41,390 bases of DNA from Chloroflexota bacterium (GTDB taxonomy: Bacteria; Chloroflexota; Dormibacteria; Dormibacterales; Dormibacteraceae), in contig VBEO01000144.1 in assembly GCA_005881825.1 (NCBI GenBank), positions 1-41,390 of the forward strand. Direction: 5' to 3'. The notes below the pieces were generated by a model. The model did no database searches. It saw only the letters and a list, made by a program, of their open reading frames with translations, and was not told the DNA's origin. Below, in pieces: positions 31,099 to 38,440 of this stretch (within the stretch, counting starts at the first letter, position 1; every line of letters starts with the position of its first letter). The translations under genes and the position numbers were made by a program.

Positions 31099-31490
31099 GA
31101 CGTCGCCGGCCGAGTTCCGCGCGGCGCGGTCGCGATCCTGATCAGCATGACGGCGCCCCAGCCGAGCAATGCGAAGACGGCGATCGCCACCAGGGCCGCC
31201 GGCTCGAAAACATTCCCGGATGATCCGGTGTTCGGGAAGATGCCATGAAAGGGCGCCACCAGCGGCGCGCTCACACCATAGATCGCGTTGACGAACGAGG
31301 ACTGGGAGGATGCGCCCAGCAGCTTGAGCAAGAAGCGGCCGGCGATCAGGACATCGATGACGCCGACGATGAAACCCACGACGGCGGCGGCCCGAAAGTT
31401 GTAGCTCGGCCGCTCAGCGGCTGCGATGTGCTCTACGGGGACTGCGGCCACCACAGGGACGGCCGCGGCGGAGGGTTGCTGGATCGCCAT
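31095..31490 (-). CDS. YggT-family-like membrane protein
   Basis: A 131-residue protein. A variable N-terminus of ~30 residues precedes a first helix (AVVGFIVGVIDVLIAGRFLLKLLG), the YggT-like centre FVNAIYGVSAPLVAPFHGIFPN (family: iY-x-x-T-x-P-x-x-x-PF), and a last helix (LVAIAVFALLGWGAVMLI). YggT proteins are linked to osmotic or envelope stress and cell-division loci. It is the first gene of a two-gene unit with GlsB-like, controlled by the island element. Confidence 0.75.
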   Translation of the reverse strand: MAIQQPSAAAVPVVAAVPVEHIAAAERPSYNFRAAAVVGFIVGVIDVLIAGRFLLKLLGASSQSSFVNAIYGVSAPLVAPFHGIFPNTGSSGNVFEPAALVAIAVFALLGWGAVMLIRIATAPRGTRPATS

Positions 31491-31539
31491 TGTTGTTCAC
31501 ACTCCATCGAGACTTGGAGTTGAGCATCACTCACTCGAC

Positions 31540-31556
31540 GTAACAGAGTCAGCAAC
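31540..31556 (-). promoter_or_regulatory. Island direct-repeat element, site 6
   Basis: On the minus strand GTTGC-TGACTCT-GTTAC lies 49 nt before the YggT-like ATG at 31490. It is back-to-back with site 4, only 14 bp between them. Confidence 0.7.
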
Positions 31557-31570
31557 ATTCCCGTCCGAAA

Positions 31571-31587
31571 GTTACTGACCTTCTTAT
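31571..31587 (+). promoter_or_regulatory. Island direct-repeat element, site 4
   Basis: GTTAC-TGACCTT-CTTAT ends 23 nt before the ATG at 31611. Confidence 0.72.
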
Positions 31588-31610
31588 GGCAAGCCGCGCA
31601 CGATGCAGTC

Positions 31611-31925
31611 ATGGGACTCCCGGATGGTCAAAGGCCCGACATGGTGGCCGCTGCGCGTGGTGGCGATTGCAACCAGGCCATGGACGGGGAGGGCGATCCG
31701 AGGACCGCACCGCTGCAGCAGGCCCGGTATTGGAAGCAGGTCTACTCCGAGATCCTGGCGATGGAAGAGAAGGTCATGGAACGCATCCAGGAGCTAATGG
31801 CGAAACAGTCTGCCCAGGCGAGACGCGAAGTCGAGTTGACGAACGTGCCGGTGGTAGCCGCCCAAGCTGAGCGATTCCGCCGGCGGCTCGGCTTTTGGGC
31901 CCGCAGGGTGAGCGAGCTCGAGTAG
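31611..31925 (+). CDS. Small hypothetical protein with coiled-coil-like helices
   Basis: A 104-residue frame; a start at ATG 31683 would give 80 residues. The conserved-looking part is helical and charged (ARYWKQVYSEILAMEEKVMERI, then LMAKQSAQARREVELTNVP and [15 protein letters not shown]), suggesting an amphipathic helical bundle. There is no signal peptide or membrane helix. I do not recognise the family. Support comes from the direct-repeat element 23 nt upstream and its protein-like composition. Confidence 0.6.
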   Translation: MGLPDGQRPDMVAAARGGDCNQAMDGEGDPRTAPLQQARYWKQVYSEILAMEEKVMERIQELMAKQSAQARREVELTNVPVVAAQAERFRRRLGFWARRVSELE

Positions 31926-32016
31926 CCGGCACCCCTCTTGGTCGTCGATGGTGTGATCGCCATGGCGCTCGCCGTGACCATCGTTAAGCGGTCGACCCTG
32001 AACAGGCGACCATTGC

Positions 32017-33219
32017 TTATTTCGGCCGAGACTTCTGCTTGGGCCGACCGGTGTCCGCGAAAGCCGGCGAGGCGATCCGCACTTCGCGCCAAATGGCGGT
32101 GCCGATCGCCTGCACCAGCCCGGCCAGAGGAGCCCCGAAGAGTGCGCCCCACAGCCCAAACAGCTCACTGCCGGCGACCAGTGCCAGAAGTGCGACCGCA
32201 GGGTGCACTCCCACCGACTTGCCCATCACCCGGGGCCCCACCACATCGCCCTCGATGACGTGCACGACCGCGAAATAGGCGGCCACCAGCAGGGCCACCA
32301 GCCAGCCCTGGAAGAGCGCGATCGATACACAGAGGGCGCCGGAAATGAACACGCCCAGGATGGGCACGAACTCCATGAAGAAGGCGATCACGCCCAGGAG
32401 GAGGGCGTAGCGCACGTGCAGCGCGAACATACCGGCACCCACCAGAACCCCCACCAGGGTGGCCATGGCCAGCGTCCCGCGAATGTACCCGCCCACAACC
32501 TGATTGACGATCGCGATCAGCTCCCGCGTCCGATGCCGCTGGCCGCCCGGCGTCTGGTGTCGGAGCCAGCGGCCGATCGCCGGTCCGTTGGCGGTGAGAT
32601 AGATGCTCAGGATCAATACCAAAATGGCGTCGACGATCGCCCCCAGGACGACCTGGACAGCACCGAAAGCGTCCTGCGCGGCCCGGGCGCCCACCGCCTG
32701 CAGATAGCCGATGGCCCGGGCCCGATAGTCGGCCACCTGAGCTTCCTGCACGCCGAGAGGTGCCAACAAACTCGTCACCTGGGGCTCCAGGGCCTTGGCG
32801 CTCTCGCCGTAGGCCGGCAGGTTCTGGACCAGATTTGAGATCTCGGAAACAGCGCTGACCACGACCACACCGACCAAGCTGATGATGATCAGCATCCCGA
32901 GCACATACGCGATCGCAATCGCGATCGCGCGTGGCAGCCATCGCGCCAATACGTTGACGAGGGGAGTCAGCGCAAACGCCACCAGGCTGCTCAAGACCAG
33001 GACGAGCAGTGCGTGCGTCAGGTGGCCGAGGACCCACCAGACGGCGATCAGGACGCCCGCCCAGGCCAGGATGATGACCGGGATCAGAAGCGCGCGAAAC
33101 CAATTCCAATGGCGTTCCAACATCCCAGCTCCACCAACGCGGGCCGGCACCTCTGCAGGGTCATTCTCCAGCTCAGCGTCGCCGGCCTGCGCTGGGGTGA
33201 AGTTGGTGGGTCGTCCCAT
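32017..33219 (-). CDS. AI-2E / PerM family transporter
   Basis: A 400-residue membrane protein with eight hydrophobic segments. A poorly conserved N-terminus of ~35 residues is followed by the first helix (LIPVIILAWAGVLIAVWWVL), the large extracytoplasmic helix region (ISNLVQNLPAYGE), and the family core VVGGYIRGTLAMATLVGVLVG, FFMEFVPILGVFISG and VVGPRVMGKSVGVHPAVALLALVAGSELFGLWGALFGAPLAG. Members export small solutes or ions (AI-2 in some, sodium/proton exchange in others). An AGGAG lies before the ATG. No direct-repeat element precedes it. Confidence 0.93.
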   Translation of the reverse strand: MGRPTNFTPAQAGDAELENDPAEVPARVGGAGMLERHWNWFRALLIPVIILAWAGVLIAVWWVLGHLTHALLVLVLSSLVAFALTPLVNVLARWLPRAIAIAIAYVLGMLIIISLVGVVVVSAVSEISNLVQNLPAYGESAKALEPQVTSLLAPLGVQEAQVADYRARAIGYLQAVGARAAQDAFGAVQVVLGAIVDAILVLILSIYLTANGPAIGRWLRHQTPGGQRHRTRELIAIVNQVVGGYIRGTLAMATLVGVLVGAGMFALHVRYALLLGVIAFFMEFVPILGVFISGALCVSIALFQGWLVALLVAAYFAVVHVIEGDVVGPRVMGKSVGVHPAVALLALVAGSELFGLWGALFGAPLAGLVQAIGTAIWREVRIASPAFADTGRPKQKSRPK

Positions 33220-33472
33220 ATCTGCTCGCTACTCCTTCCGGGAGAACCGATCTTCGCTCAACTCAGCTGAGCGTGAAGTTGCCAGACCAGGGGCGTTGCC
33301 GGTCCTTGAGCCAAATCAGCATGAGGCACGGTGTCAATCTCCGCAGTGACGACGGTAGGTCCCGTGCGCCTCGGGGCCTGGTCAAGGACCAGCAAGTCGG
33401 ACGAGGCTGGGCGCTCATCGGCGCGCCGCCGGCGAGCCGGAAAGCGCGTCACATCGGAGGCGGCGACGCCGC

Positions 33473-33760
33473 TTAGCCCACAACAGCCACTTCGAGAACC
33501 AACGCCTCAGGCGTCCCGGCCAAGCCCGGCGAGTTCGCGGCACTGCTCCAGATCGTGTTGCGCAGAAAATCCTGGAATCTCTGCGCCTTGTCCACCGTCT
33601 CGAAGTCCAGGTCGATCACGACGTACTTCTCGTTGTCGACCGGCCGCTGGATGCGCTGCGCTTGCACGCCAGCGTTGCGCCGTGCTTCCGCGAATCGGTT
33701 GAAAGCGGTCGTCCATGTCACGAAATCCGTGATCGGGTGCTGAATGTGCAGGGTCGCCAT
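33473..33760 (-). CDS. Small dimeric alpha/beta-barrel-like protein
   Basis: A 95-residue protein (MATLHIQHPITDFVTWTTAF, VQAQRIQRPVDNEKYVVIDLDFETVDKAQRFQDFL, EALVLEVAVV) with the beta-alpha-beta-beta-alpha-beta pattern of the ABM/cyclase-like ferredoxin fold. No catalytic residues are evident. An AGGAGAACGAA stands directly before the ATG. It is divergent from the LuxR-type gene, with two inverted repeats in the intervening 138 bp. Confidence 0.65.
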   Translation of the reverse strand: MATLHIQHPITDFVTWTTAFNRFAEARRNAGVQAQRIQRPVDNEKYVVIDLDFETVDKAQRFQDFLRNTIWSSAANSPGLAGTPEALVLEVAVVG

Positions 33761-33785
33761 TTCGTTCTCCTATACCTTGGGGCTG

Positions 33786-33849
33786 TTGAGTCAAGGTAGA
33801 TGATCGACTCAATCGTCCGCCATCCCATCTTGGTGGGATCTTTCCGATC
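33786..33849. promoter_or_regulatory. Inverted repeats in divergent region before LuxR-type gene
   Basis: TTGAGTC (33786-33792) and GACTCAA (33806-33812) form a 7-bp dyad with a 13-bp spacer, suited to a dimeric regulator on one DNA face. About 20 bp further, ATCCCA-TCTTGG-TGGGAT forms a second dyad. Either could be an operator for the LuxR-type protein or its partner gene. Confidence 0.45.
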
Positions 33850-33898
33850 GCCGGACCGCGTCCCGGATGTTTGAAAGCTACGATTAGCCGGTGGTGGC

Positions 33899-34951
33899 AT
33901 GACCGCACAATCGCGCGCGATCGACCGAATCGTGCGGATCTGTGCGAGCGATGTCCCGGACGACCGGTCGCTGCGGGTGGCCATCCTGAACGAAATCAGG
34001 TCGGTCATCGCGTTCGATGCCTTTGTATGGCTTCTCACCGACCCTGAGACTGAGGTTGGGTCTTCTCCCCTGGCCGACGTACCCTGCCTGCCCGAATTGC
34101 CGCGGCTGATCATGCTCAAGTACTTGACGCCGATCAATCGCTGGACACGCGTCAAGGGGGCGGTCGCTCGTCTGCATGAGAGCACTGGGGGCAGGTTGGA
34201 ACGCAGCCTCGTCTGGAAGTCGCTGCTCAGCAGATATGGGGTGACGGACGTGGCGACCACTGTCTTTCGCAACCGTCAGGGTTGCTGGGGCTTCCTGGAT
34301 CTCTGGCGTATAAACGCTCCGGAGCCCTTCACCGCATCGGAATCCGCTTTGCTTGCCTCGATAGCTAAGCGTGTAACCGAGGCTCTGCAGCGGTCACAGG
34401 CTGATACCTTCAAGCTGAGATCGCCCACTGGCCCTGTATCGGGACCGGTGGTCCTGGTCTTGTCACCGGAGCTGGAGGTGCGGGCCCAGACGTCTGAGAC
34501 GGACGAGTACCTGCGGTTGTTGATCCCGCCCGACTACGAACGTCAGCCGATCCCGGCAGCTGCTTACAACGTGGGCGCACAGCTCCTGGCCTTGGAGGCT
34601 GGGGTTGACCAGCACCCGCCCTGGGCGCGCGTGCACCTATCGGACGGTGTTTGGCTCACGCTGCGAGCCTCGCGCCTCGGCGTCCCGGAGCGTACGGGCA
34701 ACCCGGATATCGCGGTCACGATCGAAAGGAGCTCACCGAGGCAGCGGTTGGACCTCTTCTCGAGAGCCTGCTCGCTCAGCGCGAGAGAAGCCGAGCTCCT
34801 TGGGCATCTGATTCTTGGCGCCGACACCCACCTCGCGGCTCAGAGCATGTTCGTATCAGCTAACACAGTCCAGGACCATCTCAAGTCCATCTTTGCGAAG
34901 ACCGCGACCAGCAGCCGTCGGACACTGATGGCTCGGGCGGTCGGTCAGTAG
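33899..34951 (+). CDS. LuxR-type transcriptional regulator with GAF-like sensor
   Basis: A 350-residue regulator. Residues ~1-160 look like a GAF-type sensor (LNEIRSVIAFDAFVWLLTDPE, CWGFLDLWRINAPEPFTASESALLASIAKRV); a middle region (~185-280) is unassigned. The C-terminus (~285-350) is a LuxR helix-turn-helix (LSAREAELLGHLILGADTHLAAQSMFVSANTVQDHLKSIFAKT). It is the only complete DNA-binding regulator I find inside the island and therefore the first candidate to bind the direct-repeat elements, though it lacks one itself. Confidence 0.87.
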   Translation: MTAQSRAIDRIVRICASDVPDDRSLRVAILNEIRSVIAFDAFVWLLTDPETEVGSSPLADVPCLPELPRLIMLKYLTPINRWTRVKGAVARLHESTGGRLERSLVWKSLLSRYGVTDVATTVFRNRQGCWGFLDLWRINAPEPFTASESALLASIAKRVTEALQRSQADTFKLRSPTGPVSGPVVLVLSPELEVRAQTSETDEYLRLLIPPDYERQPIPAAAYNVGAQLLALEAGVDQHPPWARVHLSDGVWLTLRASRLGVPERTGNPDIAVTIERSSPRQRLDLFSRACSLSAREAELLGHLILGADTHLAAQSMFVSANTVQDHLKSIFAKTATSSRRTLMARAVGQ

Positions 34952-35067
34952 AGGCGCCGCGGCCTCGAGCGGCTCACCGCTGCCTGGCTCTTCCCGACTA
35001 CCGTCTGGCTCGAGCGCGCGGATGGCGGGGCTACCCGCTGGGTCCGACTCTGACCCCTTGGATTTCA

Positions 35068-35087
35068 GGTGTTCGAGTTGTGTATGG
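35068..35087 (-). repeat. 20-bp boundary repeat, right copy
   Basis: Exact inverted copy of the sequence at 24051-24070. It lies 15 bp downstream of the 3' end of the tRNA-Ala gene. Confidence 0.8.
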
Positions 35088-35102
35088 ATCGGTTGTTTGA
35101 AG

Positions 35103-35175
35103 TGGAGCCAAGGGGAGTCGAACCCCTGACCTCTTCCGTGCGAGGGAAGCGCTCTCCCGACTGAGCTATGGCCCC
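35103..35175 (-). tRNA. tRNA-Ala (anticodon CGC)
   Basis: A 73-nt cloverleaf with all arms paired: acceptor GGGGCCA/TGGCTCC, D arm GCTC/GAGC, anticodon arm CTTCC/GGAAG with loop CTCGCAC, and T arm AGGGG/CCCCT around TTCGACT. The anticodon CGC is at 35140-35142. The discriminator is A and CCA is not encoded. TATACT lies 18 nt upstream on the minus strand (35199-35194). Its 3' end faces the accessory island. Confidence 0.96.
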
Positions 35176-35193
35176 ACGCGGCCGGGCGAACTG

Positions 35194-35201
35194 AGTATAC
35201 C
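35194..35201. promoter_or_regulatory. Shared divergent -10 sequence
   Basis: The AGTATACC region gives TATACT on the minus strand (18 nt before the tRNA) and TATACC on the plus strand (35196-35201, 11 nt before the ATG at 35213). The two promoters overlap. Confidence 0.5.
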
Positions 35202-35212
35202 GGCGCCCTAAC

Positions 35213-37033
35213 ATGGCCCCGATGAGAGGGCGCGGCCGGCTCCTGGCGGCCCTCGCCGCGGCCGCCCTCGGCGCCTGCCAGGCGCCCGGAGCCACTGCTC
35301 AGCCCACTCCCAGCCCTTCCGCCGCGGTCGACAAGCAGCTCGCCGCCGCCGACCAGCGCTTCTGGTCCGGCGACTATGACGGCGCCGAGAGCTTGTACCA
35401 GGAGCTGGTCAAGTCCGAGATCACCGGCGCCGCTTCCCACTACGCGGTTTTTCTCGCCTATGAGTCGCGCTTCCCGGAGGCGGTCACCAGTGCCGAAGCC
35501 GGCGTGAAGCAGAAGGCCGATTCGCCCAACCTGGCCCGGCTTACACGAGCCCTGGACTGGGCCGACGACGTGGACGCGGCGGTGGCCGCGGGGACGCGGG
35601 CGGTGTCAACGGCGCCGGTGGAGCCGCTGGCGCACGCCTACTACGCCGAAGCCCTGGCAGACGCCGGGCGATTCGAGGAGTCGCGCCAGCAGCTGCACGC
35701 GGCCGAGAACGCGCACCCGGCCGACCGCTACACACAAGCCGAGATCTTTCGCGAGTGGGCCAACTTCTACCGCGACCAGGGCGACGCCCAGGGCGAGCTG
35801 AACAACACCCAGCTGGCGCTCAAGATGCAGCCGAAGTTTCCCGAGCGAGCGATCGAGCTGGCCCGCTACTACTACGCGCAGCAGAAGCCGGCCCAGGCCC
35901 GCGCCCAGCTGGACGCTGCGACCAAGCTCTCGGACGGCTATGGCGTTCACCTGGCCGCCGGCGACTCGGCCTTCTACTCGGGCGATCTCGATGTCGCCGA
36001 CGCCCAGTATCAGGCCGCCTTGGGAGTGCGCCCGGCTGCGCCGGAGGCCAGTCTGGGCGCCGCCGAGATCCGGGTCGCCGGCACCCGCGACTTCCGGGCC
36101 GCCCACGACCAGCTGCTTCAGGCGCTGAAAAAGGCCCCCGGCAGCGCCGGCGTCTACCAGTTCCTCTGGTACCTGGACAAGCTGGTCCTCAAGACGGATC
36201 CGGCGGCCGAGGTGAGCGCCATCGCAGCCGGCGCACAGGCCGGGCTGGCCGCCGACCGCCAGGCTGCCCTGGACGCGGTCAACGCTTACAGGCAGCAGGC
36301 CGGGGTGCTGGCGTTGACGGCCGACCCTGCGCTGGCCGAGGCCGCCGAGGAGCACGCCTGGTACACGATCTTCAACTTCGGCCAGCCGTCGGAGGTGGGT
36401 CTTGGCATCCACACGGAGGACCCTTCCCTCCCGGGCTTCACCGGCGCCAACTTCCTCCAGCGCGACCGCGCCGCCGGCTACCCCGGCGGCCGCGGCTCGG
36501 AGGTGATCAACCACGTCTACACGCCGCCGGCAGCCGTTGAGGTGTGGATCGATTCCGTCTACCACCGATTCCCGCTGCTGGACCGTGAGACGCAGGCAGT
36601 GGGTTATGGCGAAGCCCAGATCGGGATCCTGGCCGCGGCCGTGATGGACGTCGGCATCGGCGACCCCACCAAGGCCCAGCCGGTGGTTTTCCCGGCCGCG
36701 GGCGCCCGCGACGTCCCGGCCGGGTTCGTCGGCCACGAGACTCCGGACCCGGCGCCGGCGGGCACCCAGTACCCGGTCGGCTACCCGGTGACCCTGACCG
36801 TCGGCTCAGCCTCCACCTTCAGCGTCCAGAGCTCGCGGCTCCTGACCGCCGACGGCAACGAGGTGACCGGCTTCACACTCCTGCCCGGCCGGCAGGTGGA
36901 CGCCGGCGAGTGGTGCTTCATGGCCCAGGAGCCGCTCCGACCGGGCGCCGCCTACACGGCGGAGGTCACCGGAACCCTCGACGGGCAGCCCTTCACTCAG
37001 CACTGGTCGTTCACCGTCACAGGACCGCAATAA
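35213..37033 (+). CDS. Lipoprotein with TPR repeats and CAP/SCP domain
   Basis: A 606-residue secreted lipoprotein with lipobox LGAC (Cys22). Residues ~45-330 are tetratricopeptide-type helical repeats (RFWSGDYDGAESLYQELV, HAYYAEALADAGRFEESRQQL, GDSAFYSGDLDVADAQYQAAL). Residues ~345-480 form a CAP domain (VNAYRQQAGVLALTADPALAEAAEEHAWY, then VYHRFPLLDRETQAVGYGEA with the family His/Glu). The last ~120 residues are beta-rich (TADGNEVTGFTLLPGRQ, SFTVTGP), like a Big-type domain. It probably binds wall or envelope partners; no enzymatic role is clear. Confidence 0.85.
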   Translation: MAPMRGRGRLLAALAAAALGACQAPGATAQPTPSPSAAVDKQLAAADQRFWSGDYDGAESLYQELVKSEITGAASHYAVFLAYESRFPEAVTSAEAGVKQKADSPNLARLTRALDWADDVDAAVAAGTRAVSTAPVEPLAHAYYAEALADAGRFEESRQQLHAAENAHPADRYTQAEIFREWANFYRDQGDAQGELNNTQLALKMQPKFPERAIELARYYYAQQKPAQARAQLDAATKLSDGYGVHLAAGDSAFYSGDLDVADAQYQAALGVRPAAPEASLGAAEIRVAGTRDFRAAHDQLLQALKKAPGSAGVYQFLWYLDKLVLKTDPAAEVSAIAAGAQAGLAADRQAALDAVNAYRQQAGVLALTADPALAEAAEEHAWYTIFNFGQPSEVGLGIHTEDPSLPGFTGANFLQRDRAAGYPGGRGSEVINHVYTPPAAVEVWIDSVYHRFPLLDRETQAVGYGEAQIGILAAAVMDVGIGDPTKAQPVVFPAAGARDVPAGFVGHETPDPAPAGTQYPVGYPVTLTVGSASTFSVQSSRLLTADGNEVTGFTLLPGRQVDAGEWCFMAQEPLRPGAAYTAEVTGTLDGQPFTQHWSFTVTGPQ

Positions 37034-37056
37034 GCCGCACCTATACTCGCCAGGCG

Positions 37057-37662
37057 ATGGCCTCGATCTTCAAACGCCGGCGGCTGCCAGAGGGCGTCGA
37101 CACCGCGCGGATTCCGCCCGGCCAAACCTTGAGCGCCCCCGACCGTTGGCCGCTCCTGCATTTCGGACCGGTCCCCAAGACGGACCTCGCGAAGTGGGAT
37201 CTGCGCGTTTTCGGCGCCGTCCGCAACCCGCTCCAGCTCGACTACGGCGAGCTGCGCGCGCTGCCGTCTAAAGACGTGGTGGCGGACATCCACTGTGTCA
37301 CCGGCTGGAGCCGCCTCGGCGATCGCTGGACCGGCGTCGCCATTCAGGAGATCCTGCGCCGGGTCGAGCCGCTGCCCGAGGCGCACTACGTGATGGCGCA
37401 CTGCGAGTACGGCTACACGACCAGCCTGCCCCTCGAGGTCCTGGACGACGACGACGTCCTCCTCTGCTACGCCTGGAACGGCGAGGACCTCAGCGTCGAC
37501 CACGGCTGGCCGCTGCGGCTGTTCGTGCCCAAGAAGTACTTCTGGAAGTCCGCCAAATGGCTGCGCGGGCTGGAGTTCATGCCCAAGAACCGCCTCGGTT
37601 TCTGGGAGCAGCGCGGCTACCACGACGAGGCCGACCCCTGGAAGGAGACGAGATACTGGTAG
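37057..37662 (+). CDS. Sulfite-oxidase-like molybdopterin-binding protein
   Basis: A 201-residue member of the oxidoreductase molybdopterin-binding (sulfite oxidase) family, the short YuiH-like form without signal peptide or dimerisation domain. The molybdenum-ligand Cys is in ADIHCVTGWSRLGDRWTGV (about residue 86), followed by MAHCEYGYTTSLPLE and DHGWPLRLFVPKKYFWKSAKWLRGLEF. The acceptor and substrate are unknown. TATACT lies 9 nt before the ATG. The next gene starts one base after its stop, so the two are probably one unit. Confidence 0.92.
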   Translation: MASIFKRRRLPEGVDTARIPPGQTLSAPDRWPLLHFGPVPKTDLAKWDLRVFGAVRNPLQLDYGELRALPSKDVVADIHCVTGWSRLGDRWTGVAIQEILRRVEPLPEAHYVMAHCEYGYTTSLPLEVLDDDDVLLCYAWNGEDLSVDHGWPLRLFVPKKYFWKSAKWLRGLEFMPKNRLGFWEQRGYHDEADPWKETRYW

Positions 37663-37663
37663 C

Positions 37664-38395
37664 GTGACGTCGCGGCCGGTGATCACGCTGACCACCGACT
37701 TCGGCGCTGGCTCACCCTACGTCGCCGCCATGAAGGCGGCATTGCTCGCCGGCTGCCCGGAGGCGACCCTGGTCGATATCTCGCACGCGGTCGGCGCGCA
37801 CGACCTGGAGGCGGCCGGCTTCGTGCTCTGGGCCGGCACCCGGCACTTCGCCGACGGCGCCGTGCATCTGGCGGTGGTCGATCCCGGCGTGGGAACCGAG
37901 CGGCGGCCGCTGGCCGTGCAGCTCGGCCGCTCCTACTGGGTGGCGCCCGACAACGGACTGCTCTCCTGCCTGCTGCGCGAATCGCGGCAGCAGCCCGAGG
38001 CGGTGCAGCTGCAGCGCCCGGAGGGTGCTTCCGCCACCTTCGAAGGCAGAGACCTCTTCGCGCCGGCCGCCGCGGCTCTGGCTGCGGGCGCGCGCCTGGC
38101 GTCCCTGGGCCAACCGGTCGAGGACCTGAAACGGCTGCCCGAGCCGACGCCGCGGGTGCTCTGGGTCGACGCCTTCGGCAACCTGGTCACGTCATTGAAG
38201 CCGCCAGTGAGCGGAGTCAAGCTCGGTCCGGTGTCGGTGCGCCGCGCGGCTCGTACCTACGGCGAGGTGGGGCAGGGCGAGCTCTTCTACTACACGGGCA
38301 GCATGGGCTTCGTCGAGGTCGGCGTGAGTGGTGGCCGGGCCGACGAGCTGCTGGGCGCGGGGCCTGGCACGGCCATCCAGGCGCTGGGCTCTTAA
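37664..38395 (+). CDS. SAM hydroxide adenosyltransferase (DUF62 / chlorinase-like)
   Basis: A 243-residue protein of the family that cleaves S-adenosylmethionine with water to adenosine and methionine. Landmarks are TLTTDFGAGSPYVAAMKAAL at the N-terminus, LAVVDPGVGTERRPLAV with the Asp-Pro-Gly-Val-Gly-T motif, APDNGLLS, FEGRDLFAPAAAALA, and the C-terminal domain WVDAFGNLVTSL and YYTGSMGFVEVGVSGG. The FEGRD Arg-Asp and the absence of the halogenase loop fit a hydrolase rather than a chlorinase. GTG start at 37664. Confidence 0.92.
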   Translation: MTSRPVITLTTDFGAGSPYVAAMKAALLAGCPEATLVDISHAVGAHDLEAAGFVLWAGTRHFADGAVHLAVVDPGVGTERRPLAVQLGRSYWVAPDNGLLSCLLRESRQQPEAVQLQRPEGASATFEGRDLFAPAAAALAAGARLASLGQPVEDLKRLPEPTPRVLWVDAFGNLVTSLKPPVSGVKLGPVSVRRAARTYGEVGQGELFYYTGSMGFVEVGVSGGRADELLGAGPGTAIQALGS

Positions 38396-38406
38396 CAAGC
38401 ACAGTT

Positions 38407-38425
38407 CCCCCGGCCGAGCCGGGGG
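38407..38425. terminator. GC-rich hairpin between SAM hydrolase and PLD genes
   Basis: CCCCCGGC and GCCGGGGG pair perfectly around CGA, 11 nt after the stop codon. There is no T tract. It probably ends the upstream transcript. Confidence 0.5.
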
Positions 38426-38440
38426 CCGCAGCCTGCGCTG

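Noticed and set aside
24051-35087. Prophage or integrative conjugative element
   Set aside because: No integrase, transposase, relaxase, phage structural or replication gene is visible between the boundary repeats.
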